Assembly (NCBI RefSeq): GCF_000189775.2
Contig: NC_015555.1
Coordinates: 879,001 to 943,000, forward strand
DNA: 64,000 bases
Reading direction: 5' to 3'
Origin: Thermoanaerobacterium xylanolyticum LX-11
GTDB lineage: Bacteria > Bacillota > Thermoanaerobacteria > Thermoanaerobacterales > Thermoanaerobacteraceae
Positions 26,513-37,184 of this stretch are shown piece after piece. Each line of letters starts with the position of its first letter. Within the stretch, counting starts at the first letter, position 1. Both the position numbers and the translations under genes were made by a program. The notes under the pieces are model-generated. The model made no database searches and was not told the origin of the DNA. It saw only the letters and a program-made list of their open reading frames with translations.

Positions 26513-27934
26513 CTATGCTTGCTTAGATATCTTGTACAAATTCCAAGGAATCTTATCGATAAGTCTTCCTTTGTATATTGAGTCAGAGCCCATGAATATA
26601 TAGCGCAAGTCCTGTTTTTGTGGAATATTCAATTTTATCCACAATATATTTTTGTCTATTATTGGTCTTGATGCTATAGATTTAAGAAGCGAATTATTGG
26701 CTTTTTTGTACTGATAGAGCTTGCCATTTACCAGTCCTAAATCGATTCTCTTTATGCTGTTATTGTAAAACAACCTCATTTCGATGTTGTATCTAACATT
26801 TTTAGATATAGGCGACAGTGTTTGAACACCTATATACAAGTGGTTGTCGTAGTAGAAGGAAGCAAGCTTTGTAAGATCAGCACTTTTATAGATTTCTTGT
26901 TCGAGAATTCCGCCTGCTGGTATGCTTAAAAGCGAGAAAGGCATGTTTTTGTCGTATAAGTTTGGCTTCGTTTCAACTTCTGGAATCGTAATGACAGGCT
27001 TTGTCCCGAAAAGCTCATTTTTCCTTACAAATGCCAATAAAAATGGCTCCATCACTTTTATCTGTGATGTATACTTCTTAATGGCTTCTTCCTTTTTAGA
27101 TTCTTCTTGCTTCGAAAGAAGAATACTTTGCCATACAGTGTTGCTGTCTTTCATGTCTGTTGGTGGTAAAAGAGAGTCATTTGGCATCAATAACCATGGA
27201 ACAGGCCATTGTGGATGGTGAACTAAAAACATGTGCTCTCTTACGTTTAGATTAAGTGCGATTATTGCGTATCTTGTGAAGTTGCTTACAGCCCAGTGAT
27301 CGGGATGTACGTCATCTGCTAAAGGATAGTAAATATCTGTAGGCTTAAATGACTTTATAATGTCTTGCAGCTCATTTTCTAAATTTTCACCTGTATATGC
27401 AACACCAGGTTTGTACACATCTTTATATGGAGAATATGCCACATTTGTTCCACCGCTAATCCTGGGTTTTCCATTGTCCCAAAAATCGCTCCACAAAAAT
27501 CTTGTACTGCCATCAGCAAAGCCTAAAAATATCACGTCATCTTTTGGAAGACCAAGTACAGACATTGCAGCTAAACTTTCACTGTGCCTTTGAAGTCCAA
27601 GTTTATAATAGTCTGCTGGTGTTGGATTGATGTCACCTGTAAAGACTTGAGCAGCTTTTTTGTAACTTTCACCATCTGTTACAATTACTACTTTTATAGG
27701 TCTTTTCAATTCGATAGCTTTTTGTATGACACCTGCCATTCCCAACGATTCATCATCAGGGTGTGGTACGACAACAAGTATTCTTTGTCCCGGATCGTCG
27801 TTATTGGGAACAGGCTTTTTTTCTGTGAGATTGGCAAAAGTAGTTTTTAAATTCATGACAAATGCGATAATAATGGCACTGATTAGCCCAAAAGTTATAA
27901 ATATATACTTCCATTTAAATAGTTTCTTATTCAA
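26513..27934 (-). CDS. PIG-L family deacetylase, copy A
   Basis: 473 residues: an N-terminal membrane anchor (about 9-27), a PIG-L/LmbE domain with VVVPHPDDESLG (metal-binding H58-P-D-D-E62) and DDVHPDHWAV (about 206-215), and a C-terminal beta-rich extension. The family deacetylates GlcNAc-linked substrates with zinc. The start is TTG after GAGGGGG. It differs from copy B (46020) at only 11 of about 468 residues, none between about 26 and 270, and continues five residues longer (ISKQA). It heads a probable operon with the FAD oxidoreductase, behind a PhoP-box-like promoter. Confidence 0.9.
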   Translation of the reverse strand: MNKKLFKWKYIFITFGLISAIIIAFVMNLKTTFANLTEKKPVPNNDDPGQRILVVVPHPDDESLGMAGVIQKAIELKRPIKVVIVTDGESYKKAAQVFTGDINPTPADYYKLGLQRHSESLAAMSVLGLPKDDVIFLGFADGSTRFLWSDFWDNGKPRISGGTNVAYSPYKDVYKPGVAYTGENLENELQDIIKSFKPTDIYYPLADDVHPDHWAVSNFTRYAIIALNLNVREHMFLVHHPQWPVPWLLMPNDSLLPPTDMKDSNTVWQSILLSKQEESKKEEAIKKYTSQIKVMEPFLLAFVRKNELFGTKPVITIPEVETKPNLYDKNMPFSLLSIPAGGILEQEIYKSADLTKLASFYYDNHLYIGVQTLSPISKNVRYNIEMRLFYNNSIKRIDLGLVNGKLYQYKKANNSLLKSIASRPIIDKNILWIKLNIPQKQDLRYIFMGSDSIYKGRLIDKIPWNLYKISKQA

Positions 27935-27968
27935 TTTTAATTCCCCCTCATATTTGTGTCATAATTGT
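26532..27968 (-). repeat. Large inverted repeat, arm A (PIG-L unit)
   Basis: 1,437 bp that pair without net length change with arm B at 45986-47422 on the other strand. The unit covers 34 bp of leader and almost the whole coding region, ending at ...GAATTTGTACAA; flanks beyond are unrelated except for similar promoter boxes. The near identity implies recent duplication or gene conversion. Confidence 0.9.
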
Positions 27969-27974
27969 AAGAAA

Positions 27975-28028
27975 ATAATATCAAAACTTTATGAATAAAT
28001 TGTTAACAGAAGATTAAAAAAAGATAAA
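27975..28028 (-). promoter_or_regulatory. PhoP-box-like promoter of PIG-L copy A
   Basis: Reading the minus strand: TTTATC, TTAATC, TTAACA (28006-28001) and TTCATA (27995-27990), each separated by exactly 5 nt, then 9 nt and a -10 TATTAT (27980-27975). Confidence 0.65.
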
Positions 28029-28131
28029 ATGGTGTTGCCGAGCAAAATATGATAAAATATTGTAAAAGCAATGGTGATTAAAGATTGTTTATATTTTAAT
28101 ACTAATCCAGCACACAAAGGAGATGAAAGAG

Positions 28132-29376
28132 ATGAAGAAACTGCTTGTATTTATTTGCATTGTATTGATTGGTGCAAGTATCATGTTTTCGGCTTTTGCT
28201 GCGACAAATGATGTGAAAGTAGAATTTACTGTTGGCAAAAGTCAATATACCATTAATGGTCAATATTATGCAATGGATGTAGCACCTTATATAAAAGATA
28301 ATCGTACGTTTTTGCCATTGCGATATGTAGCATATGCTATAGGTGTTGAACCTCAAAACATTGTTTATGAAAATGGAGTCATAACTATAAATAGCTATAA
28401 TAATATCGTAAAGCTTAGCGTAAACAGCGATATTTTAAATGTAAACGGGAATATAATCCTGATGGACACGAAGCCCGAGATTGTGAATAATAGGGTAATG
28501 GTGCCTGTTTACTGGATATCTAAGGCTTTTGGCATAAACATTAGTTGGAATCAATCTACATATTCTGTCACATTTGATTACGTTGAAAAGTCGGGAAGCA
28601 GTTTAAATATCAATAATTCTACTTTGGCTAATAACAATTCCTCGTTGGGCACATCAGCAAATGTCAATCCGTCAAATGATGTAAGTAAGCAATTTAGTTG
28701 GCAGTATGGAAATGCTACGTACAGTTTAAAACTTCAGATCCCTACTGATGTTCTAAATTGGGACAGAAAAATACCCAGTATAATAGATACTTTTTATAAT
28801 AGCAGTGGTGAACAACAATCATCTCAGCTTTCATATATGTCTGATGAAATTAAGACATTAGTTCTATCATGTTCGGAGTATGCAAATAATAATTACACAC
28901 CTTGGGTCACAGAAGAATCAAATTACGATTATGTAAAAGATATTGCAAAAAGTTTATTGCAAATGGCACAGAGTAATGGTCTTGACAATTTTCACACGGC
29001 GGAGTTTGTTCAAAGTTTTGTTGAATCTATTCCGTACAAAATAACTGATACGCCTGAGCTTCCTGTCCAAACTCTTGTAGATGGTGGCGATTGTAAAGAT
29101 AAATCAATATTATTGGCATCACTGCTTAAAAATTTGGGTTATAATGTGGCGCTATTAGTATTTCCTCCGCCTCAGAACCAGCAAGTTGGGCACATGGCAG
29201 TTGGAATAGCATTTAATGATAATGAACTTCCGCTCTACCGAGATTACGATTTTACATATTACAACTTTGGTGGAACAAAATATTATTTTGCAGAGACAAC
29301 GAGTCCTGGATGGCTTATTGGACAATTAAGCGATGATTCATTAGAGCAGACAGCTTATATTTATGCTGTATCATAA
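28132..29376 (+). CDS. Exported Cu-amine-oxidase-N/transglutaminase-like protein
   Basis: 414 residues: a signal peptide (about 1-23, AFA-A), a copper-amine-oxidase N-terminal-like domain (about 30-155, with FLPLRYVAYAIGV and VMVPVYWISKAFGI), a Ser/Asn linker, and a transglutaminase-like papain fold (about 190-414). The probable triad is Cys in DGGDCKDKSILLASLL, His in GHMAVGIAF and an Asp near DYDFTYYNF. It may act as a surface protease or cross-linking enzyme. ATG 28132 fits AAAGGAGA (28116-28123); ATG 28123 overlaps it. Confidence 0.82.
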   Translation: MKKLLVFICIVLIGASIMFSAFAATNDVKVEFTVGKSQYTINGQYYAMDVAPYIKDNRTFLPLRYVAYAIGVEPQNIVYENGVITINSYNNIVKLSVNSDILNVNGNIILMDTKPEIVNNRVMVPVYWISKAFGINISWNQSTYSVTFDYVEKSGSSLNINNSTLANNNSSLGTSANVNPSNDVSKQFSWQYGNATYSLKLQIPTDVLNWDRKIPSIIDTFYNSSGEQQSSQLSYMSDEIKTLVLSCSEYANNNYTPWVTEESNYDYVKDIAKSLLQMAQSNGLDNFHTAEFVQSFVESIPYKITDTPELPVQTLVDGGDCKDKSILLASLLKNLGYNVALLVFPPPQNQQVGHMAVGIAFNDNELPLYRDYDFTYYNFGGTKYYFAETTSPGWLIGQLSDDSLEQTAYIYAVS

Positions 29377-29435
29377 ATAAATTGTAAGATAAATCGACAT
29401 TTAATAAAAATAAAGAAATTTTCAGGAGTGATACA

Positions 29436-30575
29436 ATGAGCGATAATTTTAAGAGACTTACGCCAGAAGAGGCATTGGAAATAGCCAATAAAAGTCAAAG
29501 AGGCAAGTTGAAGATATTTTTAGGATATGCGCCTGGTGTAGGAAAGACGTATGCCATGCTTGATGAGGCAAACAGAAGATTAAAAAGAGGTCAAGATGTC
29601 GTCATCGGTGTTGTAGAAACGTATGGAAGAAAAGAAACTGAGGCGATGATTGGTGATTTGGAAATAATACCTAAAAAAGAAATCATATATAAAGGTACTG
29701 TACAGTACGAGATGGATCTTGAGGCTATATTAAAGAGAAAACCGCAAGTCGTTTTGGTAGATGAGTTGGCACATACGAATGTACCTGGCAGCAAGAATAA
29801 TAAAAGATATGAAGATGTAGAGGAAATACTGCAAAATGGAATAAACGTTTTGTCGACTTTGAATATACAGCATTTAGAAAGTTTAAATGACACTGTAAAA
29901 CAGATTACTGGTATAACGGTGAGGGAGACGGTTCCCGATACAATAGTTAATAATGCCGATGAAATAGAAGTCATAGATGTAACGCCTGATGCTCTTCAAA
30001 ATCGATTAAAAAGAGGTGAGGTGTACAATCTCGATAAAGTTGATCAAGCGTTAAAAAACTTTTTCCGAAAGGGAAATTTAAATGCCTTAAGAGAATTGGC
30101 ACTCCGACAGTCTGCAGATGAAGTTGATGAAGACTTAGAGCAATATATGAAAGAACATGGCATACAAGAAAATTGGGAGACAAATGAAAAAATAATGGTA
30201 TGCATAAGTTTTAATCCGCTTGTAAAAAAATTAATAAGACGGGGTGCAAGAAGAGCACACCGCTTTAAATGCGAATGGATAGTCGTGTATGTAGAATGCA
30301 CAAATATTTTCGCCAAAAAGCCAACTAAAAAAGATATGGAGGTGTTAGAAAGCCATTTTAAGCTTGCTAAGCAGCTCGGGGCTGAAGTAGTTGTCTTAAG
30401 AGGAAAAAGCGTATCAGAAGAACTGCTTAAATTTGCCAAAGAAAGACATATTACACAGATAATAATGGGACATTCAAACAGAAGAAAGTGGGAGACGCTT
30501 TTAAGAGGATCTACGGTACTGAAACTAATAAACTCAGCAAAAAGCATTGAAATACATGTTATCCCATATAATTAA
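29436..30575 (+). CDS. kdpD: Short KdpD: KdpD domain plus USP domain, no kinase
   Basis: 379 residues; full KdpD is about 900. It contains the N-terminal KdpD domain with P-loop GYAPGVGKT (30-38), VETYGRKETEAM, VLVDELAHTNVPGS and NIQHLESLND, then a universal-stress-protein domain (about 245-379) with IIMGHSNRRKWETLLRGS. The membrane segments, HisKA and ATPase domains are absent and no remnant follows, so this is a compact natural form rather than a frameshift. In other Firmicutes the KdpD USP domain senses c-di-AMP. It is convergent with kdpC, with stops 22 bp apart. Confidence 0.88.
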   Translation: MSDNFKRLTPEEALEIANKSQRGKLKIFLGYAPGVGKTYAMLDEANRRLKRGQDVVIGVVETYGRKETEAMIGDLEIIPKKEIIYKGTVQYEMDLEAILKRKPQVVLVDELAHTNVPGSKNNKRYEDVEEILQNGINVLSTLNIQHLESLNDTVKQITGITVRETVPDTIVNNADEIEVIDVTPDALQNRLKRGEVYNLDKVDQALKNFFRKGNLNALRELALRQSADEVDEDLEQYMKEHGIQENWETNEKIMVCISFNPLVKKLIRRGARRAHRFKCEWIVVYVECTNIFAKKPTKKDMEVLESHFKLAKQLGAEVVVLRGKSVSEELLKFAKERHITQIIMGHSNRRKWETLLRGSTVLKLINSAKSIEIHVIPYN

Positions 30576-30597
30576 TCAAAAGACAAAAATTGTTCTG

Positions 30598-31176
30598 CTA
30601 TTTGAGGTTATCAAGAGCGATATTTAGTTCTAATACATTTACTCTTGGTTCTCCCAATATGCCTAATTGTCTCCCTGTAATATGCTCGTTAACAAGATTT
30701 TTTAATTTTTCTTCAGATATGCCACGGGCTTTAGCTATCCGTGGTATTTGCATAAGGGCAGCCTCAATGCTTATATCGGGGTCAAGACCGCTTGCCGATG
30801 ATGTAATAATGTCAGATGGGACGGCAGTGTTTGATTTAAGACCATTTTCTTCTCTGACTTGCTGTGCCAGTTTTTCAACTTTTTCAATTAGCAGCTTATT
30901 TGTAGGACCAAGGTTTGAAGCTGATGAGGACGTTGCATCATATCCGGATTCACCGGCAGAAGATGGACGTCCATGAAAATATTTTGGATCGCTAAATTGT
31001 TGACCTATTAAAGATGAACCAACGGCTTGGCCATCTTTGTAAATCAGACTTCCATTTGCTTGATGTGGGAAAATTAGCTGTGCTATTCCAGTAATAGTCA
31101 GTGGATATAGTAGACCTGTAAAGACAGAGAGTACTATAAGAAGTATTAAGCTTTTTAAAATGGCATTTTTAATCAT
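30598..31176 (-). CDS. kdpC: K+-transporting ATPase subunit KdpC
   Basis: 192 residues. One N-terminal membrane helix, then the KdpC core: YPLTITGIAQLIFP, VGSSLIGQQFSDPKYFHGRPSSAG and a C-terminal HITGRQLGILGEPRVNVLELN. It stabilises the KdpFABC complex and its ATP binding. ATG 31176 follows AAGGAGA. Last gene of kdpFABC. Confidence 0.95.
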   Translation of the reverse strand: MIKNAILKSLILLIVLSVFTGLLYPLTITGIAQLIFPHQANGSLIYKDGQAVGSSLIGQQFSDPKYFHGRPSSAGESGYDATSSSASNLGPTNKLLIEKVEKLAQQVREENGLKSNTAVPSDIITSSASGLDPDISIEAALMQIPRIAKARGISEEKLKNLVNEHITGRQLGILGEPRVNVLELNIALDNLK

Positions 31177-31207
31177 GTCTAATCTCCTTTCGGTATAATA
31201 CACTTGA

Positions 31208-33244
31208 TTAGTGAACCAATCCTAAGAAAGTGATGATCATGTCTATTATTTTTATACCTACAAACGGTACTATAAGCCCACCTAAGCCATATATAAGCAT
31301 GTTTCGCTTAAAGATTGCAGCAGCGCCCAGCGGTCTATATTTTACACCTTTTAATGCCAATGGAATAAGTGCAATTATAATAAGTGCATTAAAGATTATA
31401 GCCGATAAAACAGCGCTTTCAGGTGTTTTTAAATGCATAATGTTTAATACACCTAATTGAGGATATGTAGCCGAAAACATAGCAGGTATTATGGCAAAAT
31501 ACTTTGCTACATCATTTGCGATGCTGAACGTAGTCAATGCACCACGTGTCATAAGCAACTGTTTGCCGATTTCAACGACTGCTATTAATTTTGTAGGGCT
31601 TGAATCTAAGTCTACCATGTTTCCTGCTTCTTTGGCGGCCTGTGTTCCTGAATTCATAGCGACACCAACGTCTGCTTGGGCAAGTGCAGGAGCGTCATTT
31701 GTGCCGTCACCTGTCATTGCAACTAAATGCCCATTTGCTTGATATTCCTTTATAAGGCTAAGCTTTGTTTCAGGTTTTGCCTCTGCAACAAATTCATCCA
31801 CTCCTGCTTCATCTGCGATAGCCTTTGCCGTCATTGGATTATCGCCTGTTATCATTACGGTTTTTATTCCCATTCTACGTAAATCAGCAAAGCGTTCTTT
31901 AATGCCACCTTTAACTATGTCTTTTAGGTGTATTACACCTAACACCCTTTCATTTTCTGCTACTACCAAAGGAGTACCGCCATTTTGTGCAATCATTTTA
32001 ACTGCGTTTAAAACTTCTTCAGGCATATTACCGCCTTTTTCTTTCACATAATTTTCTATTGCATCGATAGCACCTTTTCGTATCTCTTTATTGTTGTTTA
32101 TATTTATTCCGCTCATACGAGTCTTGGCTGTAAAAGGTATGAATTCCACATTTAATTCTTTTAAATTGTGCTCTCTTATACCGTATTTGTCTTTTGCTAA
32201 AACTACAATGCTTCTGCCTTCCGGTGTCTCATCAGATAAAGAGGACATTTGAGCAGCCATTGCCAATTCATTTTCTGTCACACCTGGAGCAGGAATAAAT
32301 TCTGTAGCCATTCTATTGCCAAATGTGATTGTACCAGTTTTATCCAGTAAAAGCACATCTACGTCACCTGCGGCTTCAACGGCGCGACCAGACATGGCCA
32401 ATATATTCTTTTTTATGAGCCTGTCCATGCCTGCTATGCCAATTGCACTTAGTAGTCCTCCTATTGTAGTTGGTATGAGGCAAACCAGCAATGCAATAAG
32501 TGTTGGAATTGATATTTTTGTTCCTGAATAAATCGCATAAGGCTCAATTGTAACTGTGGCTAAAAGCAGTATTATAGTGAGTCCTATAAGCATGATTGTC
32601 AATGCAATCTCATTTGGCGTCTTTTGTCTTTTTGCACCTTCTACAAGGCTTATCATTTTATCAAGAAATGATTCACCTGGATCTGAAGAAATTTTTACTT
32701 TTATCCAGTCTGATAGAACTTTTGTACCAGCAGTTACAGAGCTTCTGTCACCGCCAGATTCTCTTATGACAGGTGCAGATTCACCAGTAATTGCACTTTC
32801 GTCTACAGATGCTACACCTTCAATTACTTCTCCATCGCCTGGTATTATATCACCAGCTTCAACTAAGACAATGTCACCTTTTTTAAGAGTGGAACCCAAC
32901 ACTACCTCAGTTTTATCACCTACTAATTTTTTTGCTTTTATATCTTTTCTTGTTTTCCGAAGTGCATCAGCTTGAGCCTTACCTCTGCCTTCAGCTAAAG
33001 ACTCTGCAAAATTTGCAAACAAGATGGTAAACCACAGCCAAATTGAGATTTGCAAGTCGAAATTTCTTTCAGCACTTTTACCTATAAAGTCCATGATCGT
33101 TATTATAGTCGTTAATATTGAACCTATCTCAACAATGAACATTACAGGATTTCTGAAAAGTGTTGCAGGATTTAATTTTTTAAAAGCATTTTTAATGAGT
33201 TCTTTACTATTTATATTCATTCGCGTAGATTCTTTTTTGCTCAT
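31208..33244 (-). CDS. kdpB: K+-transporting P-type ATPase subunit KdpB
   Basis: 678 residues. The phosphorylated Asp lies in [10 protein letters not shown] (about 300); [23 protein letters not shown] and about seven membrane segments are present. It is the catalytic subunit that powers high-affinity K+ uptake by KdpA. ATG 33244 follows GGAGG; the longer frame to 33280 starts inside kdpA. The gap to kdpA is 16 bp. Confidence 0.97.
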   Translation of the reverse strand: MSKKESTRMNINSKELIKNAFKKLNPATLFRNPVMFIVEIGSILTTIITIMDFIGKSAERNFDLQISIWLWFTILFANFAESLAEGRGKAQADALRKTRKDIKAKKLVGDKTEVVLGSTLKKGDIVLVEAGDIIPGDGEVIEGVASVDESAITGESAPVIRESGGDRSSVTAGTKVLSDWIKVKISSDPGESFLDKMISLVEGAKRQKTPNEIALTIMLIGLTIILLLATVTIEPYAIYSGTKISIPTLIALLVCLIPTTIGGLLSAIGIAGMDRLIKKNILAMSGRAVEAAGDVDVLLLDKTGTITFGNRMATEFIPAPGVTENELAMAAQMSSLSDETPEGRSIVVLAKDKYGIREHNLKELNVEFIPFTAKTRMSGININNNKEIRKGAIDAIENYVKEKGGNMPEEVLNAVKMIAQNGGTPLVVAENERVLGVIHLKDIVKGGIKERFADLRRMGIKTVMITGDNPMTAKAIADEAGVDEFVAEAKPETKLSLIKEYQANGHLVAMTGDGTNDAPALAQADVGVAMNSGTQAAKEAGNMVDLDSSPTKLIAVVEIGKQLLMTRGALTTFSIANDVAKYFAIIPAMFSATYPQLGVLNIMHLKTPESAVLSAIIFNALIIIALIPLALKGVKYRPLGAAAIFKRNMLIYGLGGLIVPFVGIKIIDMIITFLGLVH

Positions 33245-33260
33245 ATTAATACCTCCATGG

Positions 33261-34967
33261 TTAGAACAATCTTCCAGCATTCATCAGCAATTGTTCGATT
33301 ATTGGGCCTAAAGAAAGAGCTGGGAAAAATGTTAAAGCACCAATTATCAGCACTATTCCCACTAAAAGCACTGAAAATAATGCGTTATCAGTAGGAAATG
33401 TTCCTACACTGGCAGGAACAATCTTTTTATTTGCCAAGCTTCCTGCAATGGCCAGTGCTGGTATGATGACGCCAAACCTACCAATAATCATTGCGATTGA
33501 GGTGATTAAATTGTAAAAAAGTGTGTTAGAGTTAAGTCCGGCAAAAGCACTTCCATTATTTCCTGCTGTCGAAGCAAAAGCGTACAATATCTCACTTAAA
33601 CCATGTGGACCATGATTTAGTAGGACACTTGTGCCAGCTTTTGTAACCGATGCAATAGCACTTCCTATAAGTATTGTGGAAGCTGGTATTATGATGGCCA
33701 ATATTGACATCTTCATCTCGTATGATTCTATTTTTTTGCCGATGTATTCAGGGGTTCGCCCCACCATAAGACCTACGATAAAAACTGCTAAAAAAGCATC
33801 TATTAGCATTGAATAAAGCCCGGAGCCAACACCTCCAAATATGACTTCTCCAAGCATTATTTGAAGCATTGGTATTAGTCCACCTAAAGGAGTCATACTG
33901 TCTAAAGAAGAATTTACGGCGCCACAAGATGCGGCTGTTGTGACTGTTGAGAATAGTGAAGAACCAGCTATTCCAAATCTGACTTCTTTTCCTTCCATAG
34001 CAGATGGACCAGTTATATTTATGTGGTTTATGATTGGATTGCCGGTTTTTTCTGAATAATATGTTGTACCCAACATGATGACAAATAAAATAAGCATGGC
34101 ACTAAAGATAGCCCATCCTTGTCTTGTGTTTTTTACCATTTTGCCAAATGTATATGGCAATGAAGCTGGTATAGCAAGTATTGCAAGCATTTCTAACATG
34201 TTTGTAAGTGGCGTTGGGTTTTCAAAAGGATGTGCAGAATTTGCTCCAAAAAAGCCTCCGCCGTTTGTTCCCAACATTTTAATTGCTTCCTGAGAAGCCA
34301 CAGGACCCATTGCTATGACTTGCTTTAGACCTTCTAATGTATGTACTTTAATATAGCTACTAAAGTTTTGTATTACTCCCTGTTGTGTAAGGATTAAAGA
34401 AAGAATTAATGAAAGAGGCAAAAAAATCCATATTATTGATTTTGTGATATCCACCCAAAAATTGCCTATATCTTTCGTGGAATGTCGCATTATGCCTCTA
34501 ATTAAAGCAATCGCGACAGAAAGTCCAGTAGCAGCAGATAAAAAGTTCTGAACTGTAAACCCTAACATTTGAGTTAAGTAACTTACGGTTGTTTCACCAC
34601 TATATGCTTGCCAGTTTGTGTTTGTCACAAAGCTTACTGCTGTATTTAAAGCAAGATGCCATGATGAAACTCCAGGTAATTTTTGTGGATTTAATGGCAA
34701 TTTGCCTTGTGATACAAGTATAATAAAGAGAAAGATTATGCCTAAGAGATTAAATGTAAGTAATGACAAAGCATACTCTTTCCAATTCATTTCGTGGCTT
34801 TCATCTATACCTGTAATTTTGTAGACAAATTTTTCGATTGGTTTTGCTACAAAATCAAAAAATGTATGCTGATTCGTAAACACCTTTGCTATATACGAAC
34901 CAAGTGGAATTGTAATTATCACTAAAAGACATATAAATATTACCATTTGTAAAATATCATATATCAT
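33261..34967 (-). CDS. kdpA: K+-transporting ATPase subunit KdpA
   Basis: 568 residues with about ten membrane helices. The pore signatures include [53 protein letters not shown] and [13 protein letters not shown], the four selectivity-filter repeats of the SKT superfamily. ATG 34967 follows GGGAGG. It receives K+ from outside in the KdpFABC complex. Confidence 0.97.
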   Translation of the reverse strand: MIYDILQMVIFICLLVIITIPLGSYIAKVFTNQHTFFDFVAKPIEKFVYKITGIDESHEMNWKEYALSLLTFNLLGIIFLFIILVSQGKLPLNPQKLPGVSSWHLALNTAVSFVTNTNWQAYSGETTVSYLTQMLGFTVQNFLSAATGLSVAIALIRGIMRHSTKDIGNFWVDITKSIIWIFLPLSLILSLILTQQGVIQNFSSYIKVHTLEGLKQVIAMGPVASQEAIKMLGTNGGGFFGANSAHPFENPTPLTNMLEMLAILAIPASLPYTFGKMVKNTRQGWAIFSAMLILFVIMLGTTYYSEKTGNPIINHINITGPSAMEGKEVRFGIAGSSLFSTVTTAASCGAVNSSLDSMTPLGGLIPMLQIMLGEVIFGGVGSGLYSMLIDAFLAVFIVGLMVGRTPEYIGKKIESYEMKMSILAIIIPASTILIGSAIASVTKAGTSVLLNHGPHGLSEILYAFASTAGNNGSAFAGLNSNTLFYNLITSIAMIIGRFGVIIPALAIAGSLANKKIVPASVGTFPTDNALFSVLLVGIVLIIGALTFFPALSLGPIIEQLLMNAGRLF

Positions 34968-34988
34968 ACTAATCCTCCCTGACACTTA

Positions 34989-35078
34989 TCATAATTCATC
35001 AGCTTTTAATAGCATGTAAACCAAATAAAAAAGTATTACAAGTGATATTATGCCACCTAAAGTAAATTCAATATTCAC
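34989..35078 (-). CDS. kdpF: KdpF small membrane subunit
   Basis: 29 residues, a single membrane helix with the reading MNIEFTLGGIISLVILFYLV followed by YMLLKADEL. Length, position just upstream of kdpA and the hydrophobic core followed by YMLLKAD match KdpF, which stabilises KdpABC. The start is GTG 35078 seven bases after AAGGAGG. It is too short for ordinary ORF cutoffs. Confidence 0.88.
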   Translation of the reverse strand: MNIEFTLGGIISLVILFYLVYMLLKADEL

Positions 35079-35130
35079 TGCAAACTCCTCCTTAAAAAAT
35101 AAAATAATCAATGCTTTTAGGCATGAGTAA

Positions 35131-35181
35131 ATTATAATACACGGGAAAATAAAACAAAAGTTTCATTAAATTTTCATTAAA
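35131..35181 (-). promoter_or_regulatory. kdpFABC promoter with tandem operator repeats
   Basis: On the minus strand, TTTTGT (35159-35154), a 17-nt spacer and TATAAT (35136-35131). Directly upstream lie two 10-bp direct repeats (35161-35170 and 35172-35181) at an 11-bp period, the layout of an OmpR/PhoB-family activator site touching the -35. No KdpE-type regulator gene is in the window. Confidence 0.6.
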
Positions 35182-35276
35182 AAATTATCCATATTATCAA
35201 ATCCCTTTATATTAAATTATCTCACTAATACGCATAATTATCACATTTTTTCACGTTTTTTCTTAAGAATCCTTTA

Positions 35277-35305
35277 TTGACTTTATATTTTCTGAAAATT
35301 ATACT
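35277..35305 (+). promoter_or_regulatory. Promoter of the histidine kinase gene
   Basis: TTGACT (35277-35282), a 17-nt spacer and TATACT (35300-35305), 41 bp before ATG 35347. Confidence 0.65.
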
Positions 35306-35346
35306 TTACTATTAAATGGTGAAATATATTTAGGTAGGTGTATTTA

Positions 35347-37179
35347 ATGATTAAGACGTTAAAAGGCAAGATATCAATTGTGTATTTGGTGCTTGTCGTA
35401 CTGGTATTGGTAGTCGGAATGATATCTGGCATCAATATGTATTATTTGAGCAAAACTATAGATGGTTTAATGATTGATAACTATAAAAGCATAAAAGCTG
35501 TTAATTTGATGAATGAGGAATTAGAAAATCAAAACAATGCGATACTGACATTTATATATGAGGACAAGCAAACCGCCATAAAGCAATTTAATCAAGACAA
35601 TTCGGTGTTTTACAATTGGTATAATGTAGAAGCAAACAATATAACAGAAAAAAATGAAGGCAATTATGTTGATGAGATAAAAAGTGCGTATGTGAATTTT
35701 ACGACAAGCGTTTCATATTTGCAAGGGATGCCACCAGATGATAAAGTTGGCATGTTGAACTATTATAATATGAAGATAAAGCCTAACTATGAACATATAA
35801 AAGATCTCTTAAATTCCCTTGCCAAATTAAACGAAGATGCTATGTTTAAGAAAAAGACTAATGCGACGTTGGATGCAAAAAATTCAATGTACACAATTTT
35901 GTTAGTTACACTTTTAGCAGCTATTTTCGGATTCATAATCTCTTTAATATTTACCAATAGATTTTTAAAGCCAATGGAATATTTGATAAAATCTATAAGG
36001 GAAGTAAAAGAAGGGGAACTTGATCAAGTTATATCAATTAAGACGGATGATGAATTGGGTAAATTAGCAGTAGAATTTAATAACATGATAAGAAGACTTA
36101 AGCAATATGAAGAAAGTCAATTAGGCAAGATAATTGATGAGCGCAACAAGACATTGTCTATAGTAAAAAGTATAAATGACCCTTTGTTAGTGCTTAATTC
36201 AGATTATAAAATAATATTATTAAATGGTGCGGCGGAAGAGTTATTTGGAATCGAAGAAAAAAATGCGATTGATAAGCATTTTCTTCTGTCTGTTAAAGAT
36301 GAGAAGCTTTTTGAGCAAATAAATGCAATTGTTGATTCAAAATTTAATATTAACAAGGTTGAGCAGGTTAAATACGGTGATAAATATTATGATGTTACAA
36401 TCACCCCAATAAAAAATTATAAATCTGAAATATCAGATATACTGTTGGTTTTTCACAACATTACTGAGTTTAAGGAGTTGGACCAAGCAAAAGACGATTT
36501 CATATCGATAATTTCACATGAGTTTAAAACACCATTGACATCCATAATGATGGGTACAAGTATGATTTTAGAAGAAAAAATAGGTGTTATTAATGATAAA
36601 CAAAGAAGCACACTTGTGGCAATCGAAGAAGAAAGTGAAAAGCTTACTGAATTGGTTAATGAACTAATCGAACTTACTAAGATTGAATCTGGAAAAGAGA
36701 TGTACAACTTTAAATGTTGTTCTATATTTGGAATAGCTCAAAATACTGTAAAGCCATTATATAATATTGCAAATGAAAAAGGCGTAAATCTTACTAATAC
36801 AATTGACGAAGATATGCCAGGTGTATATGCCGATCCAGAGAAAATAACGTGGGTCTTAAACAATCTTATAACTAATGCCTTGAAGTACACTGATGCAGGT
36901 GATGATATTACAATTAGTGCGTCGGTTGATGGCGACTTCATGCAGATTTCTGTTAAAGATACTGGTGCAGGTATACCGAAAGAATACAAAGATAAAATTT
37001 TTGACAAGTTTTTTCACGTACAAAATGACGATGAATTTGAGATTAAAGGTACAGGATTGGGACTTGCTGTCGTAAAAGAGATTGTAGAGGCTCACGGTGG
37101 AAAAGTATGGTGTGAAAGCGATATAGACATAGGAAGCAATTTCATGTTTACACTTCCTATATGCGATGAAAGAGGGTAA
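35347..37179 (+). CDS. Membrane sensor histidine kinase (HAMP-PAS)
   Basis: 610 residues: a TM helix (about 10-32), an extracellular four-helix-type sensor (about 33-180), a TM helix (about 182-204), HAMP (about 205-258), PAS (about 270-375), HisKA with FISIISHEFKTPLTS (His about 392), and an ATPase domain with NNLITNALKYTD, DTGAGIP and GTGLGLAVVKEI. ATG 35347 lies eight bases after AGGTAGG. It is 5 bp upstream of a receiver gene, its probable partner. It is not a KdpD-type kinase and the stimulus is unknown. Confidence 0.92.
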   Translation: MIKTLKGKISIVYLVLVVLVLVVGMISGINMYYLSKTIDGLMIDNYKSIKAVNLMNEELENQNNAILTFIYEDKQTAIKQFNQDNSVFYNWYNVEANNITEKNEGNYVDEIKSAYVNFTTSVSYLQGMPPDDKVGMLNYYNMKIKPNYEHIKDLLNSLAKLNEDAMFKKKTNATLDAKNSMYTILLVTLLAAIFGFIISLIFTNRFLKPMEYLIKSIREVKEGELDQVISIKTDDELGKLAVEFNNMIRRLKQYEESQLGKIIDERNKTLSIVKSINDPLLVLNSDYKIILLNGAAEELFGIEEKNAIDKHFLLSVKDEKLFEQINAIVDSKFNINKVEQVKYGDKYYDVTITPIKNYKSEISDILLVFHNITEFKELDQAKDDFISIISHEFKTPLTSIMMGTSMILEEKIGVINDKQRSTLVAIEEESEKLTELVNELIELTKIESGKEMYNFKCCSIFGIAQNTVKPLYNIANEKGVNLTNTIDEDMPGVYADPEKITWVLNNLITNALKYTDAGDDITISASVDGDFMQISVKDTGAGIPKEYKDKIFDKFFHVQNDDEFEIKGTGLGLAVVKEIVEAHGGKVWCESDIDIGSNFMFTLPICDERG

Positions 37180-37184
37180 ATTTT

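Noticed and set aside
35161-35181. kdp repeats as a sixth PhoP-like array
   Set aside because: The repeat unit differs (TTCATTAAA-type) and no -10 lies 9 nt beyond it in the + orientation; it fits the kdp promoter on the minus strand instead.
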